The notes under the pieces: generated by a model
Database searches by the model: none
What the model saw: the letters and a program-made list of their open reading frames with translations, nothing else
What the model was told of the DNA's origin: nothing
NCBI GenBank assembly: GCA_001801365.1
Contig: MGXL01000128.1
Coordinates: forward strand, 17,259-30,324
Origin: Gammaproteobacteria bacterium RBG_16_57_12
GTDB taxonomy: Bacteria > Pseudomonadota > Gammaproteobacteria > RBG-16-57-12
Direction: 5' to 3'
DNA length: 13,066 bases
Shown here: one piece after another, positions 1 through 8,594 of the stretch
How the letters are laid out: every line of letters begins with the position of its first letter
How positions within the stretch are numbered: the stretch's first letter is position 1
Made by a program: the position numbers and the translations under genes

Positions 1-453
1 TTCGTGGCCTTTTTCGGCCAGAGCCTGTATATGATGATGGTGATCATCGGCATCACCGGCTGGTCGGGCTATGCCCGCTATGTGCGCGCCGAATTCCTGC
101 GCCTGCGCCAGCAGGAGTTCGTGCAGGCGGCCATCGCCACCGGCCTGCCGCTGACCTCGATATTGTTCCGTCACATGTTGCCCAATGGCATCGCCCCGAT
201 CCTGGTGGCCGCCAGCTTCGGCGTGGCCTCGGCCATACTGGCCGAAGCCACGCTCAGTTTTCTGGGTCTCGGCCTGGTCGATGATCCCTCCTGGGGGCAG
301 ATGCTCAATCAGGCCGTGAAATCCTCGACCTTCAACTGGTGGATGGCGGCCTTTCCCGGCGGCGCCATCTTCCTGACGGTGTTTGCCTATAACCTGATCG
401 GTGAGGCACTGCGCGATGCCATCGATCCCTATCTGAAAAAATCGGGGACCTGA
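1..453 (+). CDS. Peptide ABC transporter permease, OppC/DppC/YejE type (3' part only)
   Basis: This is the C-terminal 150 residues of an inner-membrane permease of a binding-protein-dependent peptide or nickel importer. The reading frame is open at the left edge, so the true start lies outside the window; the internal GTG at position 4 is only an in-frame codon. An EAA-type cytoplasmic loop, which contacts the ATPase, is visible at about residues 39-63 (EFVQAAIATG, followed by a conserved LPN). Hydrophobic segments lie before and after it, including a membrane span near the FNWWMAAFPGG stretch that is typical of OppC/DppC C-termini. The stop codon is four bases before the ATG of the double ATPase, so the two genes are almost certainly one operon. 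Family assignment is secure. The substrate is inferred only from the family: oligopeptides or a YejABEF-like substrate. Confidence 0.9.
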   Translation, partial: FVAFFGQSLYMMMVIIGITGWSGYARYVRAEFLRLRQQEFVQAAIATGLPLTSILFRHMLPNGIAPILVAASFGVASAILAEATLSFLGLGLVDDPSWGQMLNQAVKSSTFNWWMAAFPGGAIFLTVFAYNLIGEALRDAIDPYLKKSGT

Positions 454-457
454 GACC

Positions 458-2152
<1,695 letters not shown>

Positions 2153-2271
2153 CGCGGCATGTCAACGGCGGATATACTAGTAATGCAGGCAGGCATTGAT
2201 CCGGCCGCCAAAAACACATACCGTATGCATTCACGGAAAGTGAAAGACATGGCCATCGCTTTCCTTCGGTT

Positions 2272-2299
2272 CTGACACAAAACTTTGGTACACTGTAAT
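2272..2299 (+). promoter_or_regulatory. Predicted sigma-70 promoter of fabI
   Basis: A -35 element CTGACA (2272-2277, 5 of 6 to consensus) and a -10 element TGTAAT (2294-2299, 5 of 6) are separated by 16 bp. Transcription would start near 2306 and give a leader of about 35 nt, ending in the AGGAAAGG ribosome binding site before the fabI ATG. No intrinsic terminator is visible between the upstream ATPase gene and this promoter, so read-through from the transporter operon is also possible. Confidence 0.55.
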
Positions 2300-2340
2300 C
2301 ATCATCCGTCACCCTACATACAACGAGGAAAGGTCGAGAT

Positions 2341-3132
2341 ATGGGTTTTCTTGCAGACAAAAAGGCACTGATCGTCGGGCTGGCCAGCAATCGTTCCATT
2401 GCCTGGGGTATCGCGCAGGCCATGAAGCGTGAAGGGGCCGACCTGGCATTCACCTACCAGAATGACAAACTCAAGGACCGCGTGGAAAAGATGGCGGCCG
2501 AACTGGGCTCGGACATCACCCTGGCCTGCGATGTCGGCAGCGATGAACAGATCACCGCCGTATTCGAACACCTGGACGACTTCTGGGATCATGTGGACAT
2601 CATCATTCACTCCGTCGCCTTTGCCCCCCGGGAAGAGCTGGAGGGCGAATACCTGGAGAATGTCACCCGCCAGGGATTTCTCAGCGCCCATGAAATCAGT
2701 TCCTACAGCTTTGCCGCCCTGGCCAAGGCCGGGCGCAACATGATGCAGGGCCGCAACGGCGCCCTGCTCACCCTGAGTTATCTGGGCGCGGAGCGGGTGG
2801 TGCCCAATTACAACATCATGGGCCTGGCCAAGGCCAGCTTGGAGGCCAATGTGCGTTACATGGCCAGCAGCCTCGGCCCCGAGGGAATCAGGGTCAATGC
2901 CATCTCCGCCGGCCCGATCCGCACCCTGGCCGCCTCCGGCATCAGCAATTTCCGCAAGATGCTGGATTTCGCCGAGCAGAACACCCCGCTGCGGCGCAAT
3001 GTCACGATCGAGGATGTCGGCAATGCCGCCGCCTTCCTCTGTTCTGATCTTGCCTCCGGCATCACGGGTGAGATCCTCTATGTGGATGGCGGCTACCATA
3101 CCGTGGCCATGGGTGGGTTGACCAGCGCGTGA
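2341..3132 (+). CDS. fabI: Enoyl-[acyl-carrier-protein] reductase (NADH), FabI
   Basis: FabI catalyses the last reduction of each fatty-acid elongation cycle, trans-2-enoyl-ACP to acyl-ACP, in the cytoplasm, and is the triclosan and diazaborine target. At 263 residues it is near the E. coli length of 262 and aligns along its whole length. The divergent-SDR nucleotide motif GLASNRSIA is at 13-21. The catalytic Tyr147, Tyr157 and Lys164 (E. coli 146, 156, 163) sit in LSYLGAER and [11 protein letters not shown]. The [17 protein letters not shown] segment follows, and a [12 protein letters not shown] motif lies near the C-terminus. The start is supported by AGGAAAGG about 8 nt upstream and by the conserved MGFL N-terminus. 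Position 93 is Ala, where E. coli has the inhibitor-site Gly93. The gene is probably monocistronic, with its own promoter upstream and a strong hairpin terminator 41 bp after the stop. Confidence 0.98.
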   Translation: MGFLADKKALIVGLASNRSIAWGIAQAMKREGADLAFTYQNDKLKDRVEKMAAELGSDITLACDVGSDEQITAVFEHLDDFWDHVDIIIHSVAFAPREELEGEYLENVTRQGFLSAHEISSYSFAALAKAGRNMMQGRNGALLTLSYLGAERVVPNYNIMGLAKASLEANVRYMASSLGPEGIRVNAISAGPIRTLAASGISNFRKMLDFAEQNTPLRRNVTIEDVGNAAAFLCSDLASGITGEILYVDGGYHTVAMGGLTSA

Positions 3133-3173
3133 CTCCACGGGGCAAGCCAAACTCTCGAGGCAGGTCTTAAAAA

Positions 3174-3205
3174 ACAAAAGGGCCGGTTGTGACCGGCCCT
3201 TTTGT
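3174..3205. terminator. Bidirectional intrinsic terminator between fabI and ppiD
   Basis: A perfect 14-bp stem (ACAAAAGGGCCGGT at 3174-3187 with its complement at 3192-3205) has a 4-nt TGTG loop. Its outer base pairs are A:T, so the + strand ends in TTTTGTTAT and the - strand in TTTTGTTTTTT. It can therefore act for fabI and for the convergent ppiD transcript. The MITE-like element now lies between it and ppiD. Confidence 0.88.
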
Positions 3206-3221
3206 TATAAACGTTGATTAT

Positions 3222-3238
3222 CCTAGAAACGGCAGTTG
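3222..3238 (+). repeat. Left terminal inverted repeat of the MITE-like element
   Basis: The sequence CCTAGAAACGGCAGTTG is a perfect 17-bp match to the reverse complement of 3477-3493. It is preceded by ATTAT (3217-3221). Confidence 0.8.
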
Positions 3239-3240
3239 GA

Positions 3241-3394
3241 TGGGGTGGAGGGTGCGGTTTTTATGGTGCAGGGCAAGGCGTAACGACGAGGAATGGTCAT
3301 TGAAATGGTATGCCATCGAGAAATATATAAACACCATCCATTCCAAGGAGTTACAACGCAGCCATGCAGCGTAAAAACCGTGCAATCCGCCCCA
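3241..3394. repeat. Long imperfect palindrome, core of the MITE-like element
   Basis: Arms of about 56 nt (3241-3296) and 57 nt (3338-3394) are imperfect inverted copies. Both start TGGGG-GGA, contain CGGTTTTTA and TGCA, and end GGAATGG when read from outside inward. The loop (3297-3337) holds a further ATGG/CCAT stem (3305-3316) and an AT-rich TATATAA. As RNA or single-stranded DNA this would fold into one large hairpin. Alignment of the arms was done by eye. Confidence 0.75.
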
Positions 3395-3476
3395 TAGCGA
3401 CGTCACCAGAAGGGTGAGCTCAAATTTCATGAGTAAGCAAAGCAAGATCATGACGTTAAATCTCCAATGAAGCGGT

Positions 3477-3493
3477 CAACTGCCGTTTCTAGG
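3477..3493 (-). repeat. Right terminal inverted repeat of the MITE-like element
   Basis: On the - strand this reads CCTAGAAACGGCAGTTG, identical to the left repeat over 17 bp. It is followed on the + strand by ATTAT (3494-3498), the second copy of the presumed target duplication. Confidence 0.8.
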
Positions 3494-3507
3494 ATTATTG
3501 TTAACTG

Positions 3508-5409
3508 TCAGAGGTTATCCTTGTTGATACTGATGTCAGCCTGCTTTTTGATCTTTTCGATGAAGGCACTGTACTCGGTATTGCCGTAAATGCTGTTCAG
3601 GGTGCGTGACAACGCCAGCTTCTCCGCTTCACCCATGGGCGCAGTGTCATCCTCAATCCTGCTGACACGGATCAGCGCATAATCACCCGCCGCCGTTTCT
3701 GCGCCGCCATAGTTGGCGCCTTCTTTCACACGCGGCAAACGGAAGGCCATATCCACCACCGCCTTGTCCCCTTCGCGGTAATCGCGGCGGATCAGACCCA
3801 GATCCGACCATGACAGACCCAGCTCTGCTGCAATGATTTTGGTGTCTTCACCAGACTTCAATCGCTCCAGGGCCTTGCTGCCCGCAGCGCGCACCTTGTC
3901 ACTGGCCGCCTGCCGGGTCAGGATGGCACGAATACCCTCCTGTACATCCTGCAACGGGCGCTGTGCGGAGGGGATATGTTCCTTGACGCGCAGCACCACA
4001 CTGTGATTTTCAGTGACATCGATAATCTCACTGTTCAGGCTATTTTGCAGTACGTCATCGCTGAAGGTCGCCTTGAGCCCCTTGGCATCGGCCGTGATGC
4101 CATCCGCCTCCTGCCTGGAAAACAGGGCGGTAGACTTGATAGGCAATTTCAATTCATCTGCTGCCACGGCCAGGGTTCCGCTGTTTTCAAAGCTCAGATT
4201 CGCCAGGCGTTCACGCTGATCAAGATAGATGCGCTCCGCTTCCTTCAGGCGATATCGTTTCTCCAGTTCCTCCCTGACCTGGGCAAAACTGCGCCCCGTA
4301 CCGCTCTTGATATCATCAAGACGGATGATATGAAAACCATAGGGCGTTCTGACCAACGAACTGGTCTCGCCTTTATTCAAGGCAAATACGGCCTGTTCAA
4401 AGGCAGGATCCATGGTGTTTTTGGCAAAAAAGCCCAAATCACCACCATTATCTGCCGATCCGGGATCATTGGAATATTGTTTGGCCAGGGCAGCAAAGGG
4501 TTCGTTATTTTTAACACGCTTGAGTATGTCCTCGGCCTTGACGCGCGCGGCCTCCACGTCCTTGTCACTGGCGTCAGCAGCGACCTCGAGCAGGATATGG
4601 CTGGCACGGCGCTCTTCCTCAACGGCAAAGGAAGCCTTTTGCGCCTCATACAGATCCTGCAAGACCTGCTCGGTAACCTGTACATCCTTGGCAAACTGAC
4701 CAGCATCCAGCTCCAGGTACTCGATGCTGACACGCTCCGGGGTCACAAAGCTGGCGCTGTTCTGTGAATAATACTTTTCGATATCGGCCTGGGTAATACT
4801 CAGGTCCTTGCTGAAGCGGGCCACGGGTACCAGAAGATAACTCACTTCGCGCTTTTGCATCATCAGGCTGCGGACATTTTCGAGATCGGCCCTGGTGACC
4901 AGTGTGGTCTCGGCCAGGCCCGCGTAGAGCTGGCTGGAGATTACAGCGCGACGCAGACGTTGCTCGAAGGCTGTCGGGGATTGCCCCTGTCCACGCAATT
5001 TCTCTTCATAGACCTCTTTGGAAAATTCACCGTCACGCTGGAAATCGTCTATGGAATGGATGATACTGCCCAGCTGTTGATCACCCACACGGAACCCGGC
5101 CTCCTGTCCCAACTGGACCAGCAGTTCCTGATCAATCAGGCCGGTCAGGACTTCATCCTTGAGCTTGCTGTCGAAAATCGCGGGATCATAGGCCTCGCCC
5201 AGACTTTCCTGCATGCGTTCACGCTGCTGGAGATAGGCCTGCCGAAATTCACCGCTGCTTATCTCCTTGCCATTGACCTTGGCGACACCACCGACATCAC
5301 CTGCCGTGAAATACTCATTAATCCCCCACAGGGCAAACGGAACGATCAGCATGGCGACAATGACCCATGCCAGCCAACCTTGTGCGCGATTTCTGATAAA
5401 TTCCAACAT
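3508..5409 (-). CDS. ppiD: SurA N-terminal/parvulin peptidyl-prolyl isomerase, PpiD
   Basis: PpiD is a periplasmic chaperone anchored in the inner membrane that works at the Sec translocon exit on newly secreted proteins. The 633-residue length is close to E. coli PpiD (623). A short cytoplasmic N-terminus MLEFIRNRAQ is followed by a single membrane anchor at about 11-31, then a SurA-like chaperone region (about 35-200). One parvulin domain lies at about 265-365 (RASHILLEV 268-276, GGDLGFF 322-328, MDPAFEQAVF 333-342, YGFHIIRL 357-364). The rest is a C-terminal chaperone-like region. The parvulin consensus residues look intact, including His271, Met333, Phe337 and His360, so isomerase activity is plausible. 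The ATG is preceded only by a weak GAGAG. The gene sits after hupB as in E. coli, but two tRNA genes and a terminator intervene, so it probably has its own promoter. Confidence 0.93.
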   Translation of the reverse strand: MLEFIRNRAQGWLAWVIVAMLIVPFALWGINEYFTAGDVGGVAKVNGKEISSGEFRQAYLQQRERMQESLGEAYDPAIFDSKLKDEVLTGLIDQELLVQLGQEAGFRVGDQQLGSIIHSIDDFQRDGEFSKEVYEEKLRGQGQSPTAFEQRLRRAVISSQLYAGLAETTLVTRADLENVRSLMMQKREVSYLLVPVARFSKDLSITQADIEKYYSQNSASFVTPERVSIEYLELDAGQFAKDVQVTEQVLQDLYEAQKASFAVEEERRASHILLEVAADASDKDVEAARVKAEDILKRVKNNEPFAALAKQYSNDPGSADNGGDLGFFAKNTMDPAFEQAVFALNKGETSSLVRTPYGFHIIRLDDIKSGTGRSFAQVREELEKRYRLKEAERIYLDQRERLANLSFENSGTLAVAADELKLPIKSTALFSRQEADGITADAKGLKATFSDDVLQNSLNSEIIDVTENHSVVLRVKEHIPSAQRPLQDVQEGIRAILTRQAASDKVRAAGSKALERLKSGEDTKIIAAELGLSWSDLGLIRRDYREGDKAVVDMAFRLPRVKEGANYGGAETAAGDYALIRVSRIEDDTAPMGEAEKLALSRTLNSIYGNTEYSAFIEKIKKQADISINKDNL

Positions 5410-5432
5410 AAGGCGATTACTCTCAGAAATTA

Positions 5433-5462
5433 ATCATATGTTGAAAAAAAAGGGTGTTCCAA
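5433..5462 (-). promoter_or_regulatory. Candidate ppiD promoter overlapping the tRNA terminator
   Basis: On the - strand, TTGGAA (5457-5462, 4 of 6) and TATGAT (5433-5438, 5 of 6) are separated by 18 bp, and transcription would start near 5426. The -35 hexamer lies in the inner stem and loop of the terminator that ends the tRNA-Val/tRNA-Asp transcript. It is the best match in the short gap before ppiD. Confidence 0.4.
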
Positions 5463-5477
5463 TCAGGAGCACCCTTT
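5444..5477 (-). terminator. Intrinsic terminator after tRNA-Val/tRNA-Asp
   Basis: A 12-bp stem with one G:T pair (arms 5449-5460 and 5466-5477, 5-nt loop) is read on the - strand as AAAGGGTG ... CACCCTTT and followed by a run of T (A run on the + strand at 5444-5451). It lies 8 bases beyond the CCA end of tRNA-Asp and is well placed to end the tRNA, or hupB-tRNA, transcript. Confidence 0.85.
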
Positions 5478-5484
5478 ACATAAT

Positions 5485-5561
5485 TGGCGGAGCGGACGGG
5501 GCTCGAACCCGCGACCCCCGGCGTGACAGGCCGGTATTCTAACCAACTGAACTACCGCTCC
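5485..5561 (-). tRNA. tRNA-Asp (anticodon GTC)
   Basis: The 77-nt gene includes an encoded CCA end (5485-5487). The acceptor stem starts GGAGCGG. The anticodon arm CCGGC-CTGTCAC-GCCGG presents GTC, and the T arm is GCGGGTTCGAGCCCCGT. It begins 4 bases after the CCA end of tRNA-Val, so both are processed from one transcript. Confidence 0.97.
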
Positions 5562-5565
5562 GAAC

Positions 5566-5641
5566 TGGTGGGTGCTGACGGGATCGAACCGCCGACATTC
5601 GCCTTGTAAGGGCGACGCTCTACCAGCTGAGCTAAGCACCC
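5566..5641 (-). tRNA. tRNA-Val (anticodon TAC)
   Basis: The 76-nt gene includes an encoded CCA end (5566-5568). The acceptor stem is GGGTGCT/AGCACCC, the D arm is AGCTCAGCTGGTAGAGC, and the anticodon loop CTTACAA sits in a TCGCC/GGCGA stem and gives TAC. Its 5' end is only 13 bases after the hupB stop codon, and no terminator lies between them. Confidence 0.97.
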
Positions 5642-5654
5642 TGTAGAACGGCGG

Positions 5655-5927
5655 CTATTTTACGGCATCCTTGAGCGCTTTACCAGCCTTAAATGCCGGC
5701 ACTTTTGACGCCTCGATATTGATGGTCTCGCCGGTGCGTGGATTGCGGCCGCTGCGGGCGGCACGCTCACGTACCACGAAGGTTCCAAATCCTACCAGAT
5801 TGACCTGGTCGCCTTTTTTCAAGGCACCGCCGATGGAATCCAGGATCGAATCAACGGCACGACCTGCCGCCGCCTTGGAGATATCCGCGCTCTCGGCCAC
5901 TGCATCAATCAAATCTGTCTTGTTCAC
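5655..5927 (-). CDS. hupB: DNA-binding protein HU (beta type)
   Basis: HU is a 90-residue histone-like nucleoid protein that bends and compacts DNA as a dimer. The sequence has the N-terminal helices ([12 protein letters not shown]), the GFGTF turn (47-51), and the flexible arm with the intercalating RNP (Arg61, Asn62, Pro63) within GRNPRTGE, ending in a C-terminal helix [12 protein letters not shown]. Translation starts at GTG (5925-5927), with a strong GAGGGGGGAT ribosome binding site upstream. The position directly after lon is that of hupB in E. coli. tRNA-Val follows 13 bases after the stop. A promoter and a hairpin with a U run both lie between lon and this gene. Confidence 0.96.
   Translation of the reverse strand: MNKTDLIDAVAESADISKAAAGRAVDSILDSIGGALKKGDQVNLVGFGTFVVRERAARSGRNPRTGETINIEASKVPAFKAGKALKDAVK
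5657..5662 (-). promoter_or_regulatory. Possible -10 element of the tRNA-Val/Asp unit, over the hupB stop
   Basis: On the - strand TAAAAT (5 of 6 to TATAAT) overlaps the last codons and stop of hupB. It is followed by a GC-rich discriminator (AGCCGCCG), the type found at stringently controlled tRNA promoters. No convincing -35 was found 16-18 bp upstream, so co-transcription with hupB is an equally good explanation. Confidence 0.3.
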
Positions 5928-5955
5928 TGTAATCCCCCCTCAATTTGATCTTCAC

Positions 5956-5985
5956 AAAAAAACACCGCCCGATGACCGGGCGGTG
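5956..5985 (-). terminator. Hairpin with U7 in the hupB leader (lon terminator and/or attenuator)
   Basis: A perfect 9-bp GC-rich stem, CACCGCCCG (5963-5971) with its complement (5977-5985), has a 5-nt loop and is followed on the - strand by seven T (5956-5962). It is a textbook intrinsic terminator for transcripts coming from lon. However, the only good promoter for hupB lies upstream of it, so hupB transcripts must also cross it. The U run ends about 16 nt before the hupB ribosome binding site. Confidence 0.82.
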
Positions 5986-6001
5986 ATAAAAATTAGAATC
6001 C

Positions 6002-6030
6002 TTTATACAACTGTGTATTTTAAGTGTCAA
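6002..6030 (-). promoter_or_regulatory. Near-consensus sigma-70 promoter for hupB
   Basis: On the - strand, TTGACA (6025-6030, 6 of 6) and TATAAA (6002-6007, 5 of 6) are separated by exactly 17 bp. Transcription would start near 5995, about 10 nt before the hairpin at 5963-5985. It lies in the gap after the lon stop codon, so it should serve hupB and perhaps the two tRNAs. Confidence 0.8.
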
Positions 6031-6079
6031 GCAGCTTTGAAGTGGAAAAACACACTATTCACAGCAGCAAAGCCCAGAA

Positions 6080-8515
6080 TCAGTGTGGGCGTATTCGTGA
6101 ACCCTTTTTGCCGCCCTCACCTTTTCTCTTTGGAGTTTCAATGGGTTCCTTGGCCTCCACGCGCGGTACCGGCAGACGCTGCAGGGCGATGGCGAAGACC
6201 TCGTCTATCCACTGCACCGGCTTGATAGTCAAGCCTTGCAGGATATTACCTGGAATCTCCTTGAGATCCTTGCGATTCTCATGGGGAATGATCACTATCT
6301 TGATACCTCCCCGATGAGCGGCCAGCAGCTTTTCCTTGATGCCACCGATGGCCAGCACCTCGCCCCGCAGGGTGATTTCACCCGTCATCGCCACATCCGC
6401 GCGCACCGGGATACCTGACAATGCAGAGACTAGGGCCGTGCACATTCCGATACCGGCACTGGGGCCATCCTTGGGTATGGCGCCCTCCGGAACATGGATA
6501 TGGATATCCTTGGTTTCGTAAAAATCCTTTTCGATGCCGAGCACCTCGGCACGACTGCGCACTACGGTCATGGCCGCTTGGATAGATTCCTTCATCACAT
6601 CGCCCAGCTTGCCCGTCAGGCTGTGCTTGCCCTTACCATCGACCACTGCCGTCTCGATCGTCAGCAACTCACCGCCCACTTCAGTCCAGGCCAGTCCGGT
6701 AACCTGGCCGACACGATCCGCCTCTTCGGCTTCACCGTAGCGAAAGCGTGCCACACCGAGGTATTTCTCAAGGGTCTTTCCGGTGACCAGAACCTTCTTC
6801 GCCTTGTGATCGAACAGGATACTCTTGACCACCTTGCGGCAGATCTTGGCAATCTCGCGTTCCAGATTGCGCACGCCCGCCTCACGGGTATAAAGTCGAA
6901 CGATATCCCGGATTGCCGATTCGGCGATCGAAATCTCACCTGCTTTCAGGCCGCACTCCTTCATCTGTTTGGGCACCAGATACCGCATGGCGATATTGAT
7001 CTTTTCATCCTCGGTATACCCGGGCAGACGTATCACCTCCATACGGTCCAGCAGTGGTGCGGGAATATTCAGGCTATTGGAAGTGGCGATGAACATCACT
7101 TCTGACAGGTCGTATTCCACTTCCAGGTAATGGTCCACAAAGGTTTTATTTTGCGCCGGGTCGAGAACTTCCAGCAATGCCGAAGACGGATCACCGCGAA
7201 AATCCATGGACATCTTGTCAATCTCGTCCAGCAAAAACAGCGGATTCCTCACAGTGGATTTGGAGATATTCTGGATGATCTTGCCCGGCATGGAACCGAT
7301 GTAGGTACGGCGGTGCCCGCGGATTTCCGCTTCATCGCGCACTCCACCGAGCGACATACGCAGGAATTTACGATTGGTCGCCCGGGCAATGGATTCTCCC
7401 AGCGAAGTCTTACCCACCCCGGGGGGGCCTACCAGACACAGGACAGGCCCTTTAATCTTTTTGGAGCGCTGCTGTACCGCCAGATACTCCAGGATACGTT
7501 CCTTGACTTCCGACAGACCATAATGGTCCTGATCCAGAACCTCCTCCGCCTTATTCAACTCATGACAAATTTTGGTGCGTTTTTTCCATGGCACATTCAC
7601 CAGGGTATCGATGTAATTACGCACCACGGTAGCCTCGGCGGACATGGGTGACATCATCTTGAGCTTGTTCAGCTCCGAGGAAGCCTTATCCCTCGCTTCC
7701 TTGGACATCCCGGATTTTTCGATTTTCTTGCCCAGTTCCTCGATTTCATTCTGCGATTCATCCATCTCGCCCAGCTCATTCTGAATAGCCTTCAACTGTT
7801 CATTGAGATAGTACTCGCGTTGATTCTTCTCCATCTGGCGTTTGACCTTGCCGCGGATGCGCTTTTCCACCTCCAGCAGATCGATCTCCATTTCCATGCT
7901 GGCGATCAGATGTTCGAGCCGTTTCCTGACACTGGTAATTTCGAGGATCTTCTGCTTATCCTCGATCTTCATGGACAAATGCGCGGCGATAGTATCGGCC
8001 AGGCGTGCCGGATCTTCGATGGTGGACAATGAAGACAGGATCTCCGGCGGAATCTTTTTATTCAGCTTCACGTACTGGTCGAACTGGCTGAGCACCGAGC
8101 GCGATAATACCTCGGCCTGCTTCTCTTCCAGAGCTTCACTCTCGCACATCGCCACCTGGGCGCTGAAATAATCATCGGCCTTGATGAAGTGGATAATACG
8201 GGCACGCGCCGTGCCTTCCACCAGCACCTTGATGGTGCCGTCGGGCAGTTTCAACAATTGCAGGATGTTCGACAGGGTGCCGATGCGGTAGACATCCTCC
8301 GGGGTTGGATCATCCTGGGAGGCGCTCTTCTGCGCCACCAGCAGAATCTGCTTGCTGGCCTCCATGGCCATTTCCAGCGCCTTGATGGATTTGTCGCGCC
8401 CCACGAACAGCGGTATGACCATGTGGGGATATACCACCACGTCTCGCAATGGCAGAACGGGAACGGCAAGCAACTGATCCTCTACAATCTCGGATGGCTT
8501 GTCTTTGCGCTCCAT
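6080..8515 (-). CDS. lon: ATP-dependent endopeptidase Lon
   Basis: Lon is a cytoplasmic hexameric AAA+ serine protease that degrades misfolded and specific regulatory proteins. The order is an N-terminal substrate-binding domain (about 15-210), a coiled-coil region (about 210-300), the AAA+ module with Walker A GPPGVGKT (363-370) and Walker B FLLDEID (427-433), then the protease domain with catalytic Ser686 in PKDGPSAG and Lys729 in GGIKEK. These are the equivalents of E. coli Ser679 and Lys722. At 811 residues it is 27 longer than E. coli Lon, and most of the excess is a basic, low-complexity C-terminal tail from about 783. The ATG has a GAGG site 9 nt upstream. A sigma-32 type promoter precedes the gene, and clpX lies 132 bp upstream. 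Confidence 0.98.
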   Translation of the reverse strand: MERKDKPSEIVEDQLLAVPVLPLRDVVVYPHMVIPLFVGRDKSIKALEMAMEASKQILLVAQKSASQDDPTPEDVYRIGTLSNILQLLKLPDGTIKVLVEGTARARIIHFIKADDYFSAQVAMCESEALEEKQAEVLSRSVLSQFDQYVKLNKKIPPEILSSLSTIEDPARLADTIAAHLSMKIEDKQKILEITSVRKRLEHLIASMEMEIDLLEVEKRIRGKVKRQMEKNQREYYLNEQLKAIQNELGEMDESQNEIEELGKKIEKSGMSKEARDKASSELNKLKMMSPMSAEATVVRNYIDTLVNVPWKKRTKICHELNKAEEVLDQDHYGLSEVKERILEYLAVQQRSKKIKGPVLCLVGPPGVGKTSLGESIARATNRKFLRMSLGGVRDEAEIRGHRRTYIGSMPGKIIQNISKSTVRNPLFLLDEIDKMSMDFRGDPSSALLEVLDPAQNKTFVDHYLEVEYDLSEVMFIATSNSLNIPAPLLDRMEVIRLPGYTEDEKINIAMRYLVPKQMKECGLKAGEISIAESAIRDIVRLYTREAGVRNLEREIAKICRKVVKSILFDHKAKKVLVTGKTLEKYLGVARFRYGEAEEADRVGQVTGLAWTEVGGELLTIETAVVDGKGKHSLTGKLGDVMKESIQAAMTVVRSRAEVLGIEKDFYETKDIHIHVPEGAIPKDGPSAGIGMCTALVSALSGIPVRADVAMTGEITLRGEVLAIGGIKEKLLAAHRGGIKIVIIPHENRKDLKEIPGNILQGLTIKPVQWIDEVFAIALQRLPVPRVEAKEPIETPKRKGEGGKKGSRIRPH

Positions 8516-8565
8516 ACAGGGAAACCTCGCTAATTAGTTAACATCATGACGCTCTATGCAACCCG

Positions 8566-8594
8566 TTATGGGGGCATACGCAGCGTGATTCAAG
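8566..8594 (-). promoter_or_regulatory. Heat-shock (sigma-32) promoter of lon
   Basis: On the - strand CTTGAA (8589-8594) and CCCCATAA (8566-8573) are 15 bp apart, fitting the known RpoH consensus (CTTGAA, 13-15 bp, CCCCAT). Transcription would start near 8559, leaving a leader of about 43 nt before lon. E. coli lon is also RpoH-controlled. A 7-bp hairpin (8594-8612) abuts the -35. Confidence 0.78.

Larger units (their letters stand above)
3222..3493. mobile_element. MITE-like non-autonomous element with TIRs and target duplication
   Basis: This 272-bp segment is bounded by perfect 17-bp inverted repeats: CCTAGAAACGGCAGTTG at 3222-3238 and its reverse complement at 3477-3493. The five bases immediately outside each end are the same direct repeat, ATTAT (3217-3221 and 3494-3498), which reads as a target-site duplication. 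Inside is a long imperfect palindrome (3241-3394) and an 82-bp stretch present only on the right side (3395-3476). There is no transposase-sized reading frame; the short open frames on both strands do not resemble known proteins and have no usual start context. Terminal repeats, duplication, small size and the intergenic position between convergent genes all fit a MITE mobilised in trans. The mobilising transposase family cannot be named from this one copy. Confidence 0.72.

Noticed and set aside
2160..2220. Nested inverted repeats (AATGC/GCATT inside GGCGGAT/ATCCGGCCGCC) after the double ATPase gene.
   Set aside because: The stem is interrupted by bulges and a large asymmetric loop and is followed by A rather than T on the + strand, so it is not a convincing terminator.
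3189..3451. Short open reading frames on both strands across the MITE-like element (61 and 77 codons).
   Set aside because: They are read through inverted-repeat DNA, lack ribosome binding sites and resemble no known protein. The - strand frame has composition dictated by the palindrome.
5898..5952. Possible upstream GTG reading frame overlapping the hupB start, which might act as a leader peptide.
   Set aside because: It has no ribosome binding site of its own and directly follows the terminator U run; nothing beyond an open frame supports it.
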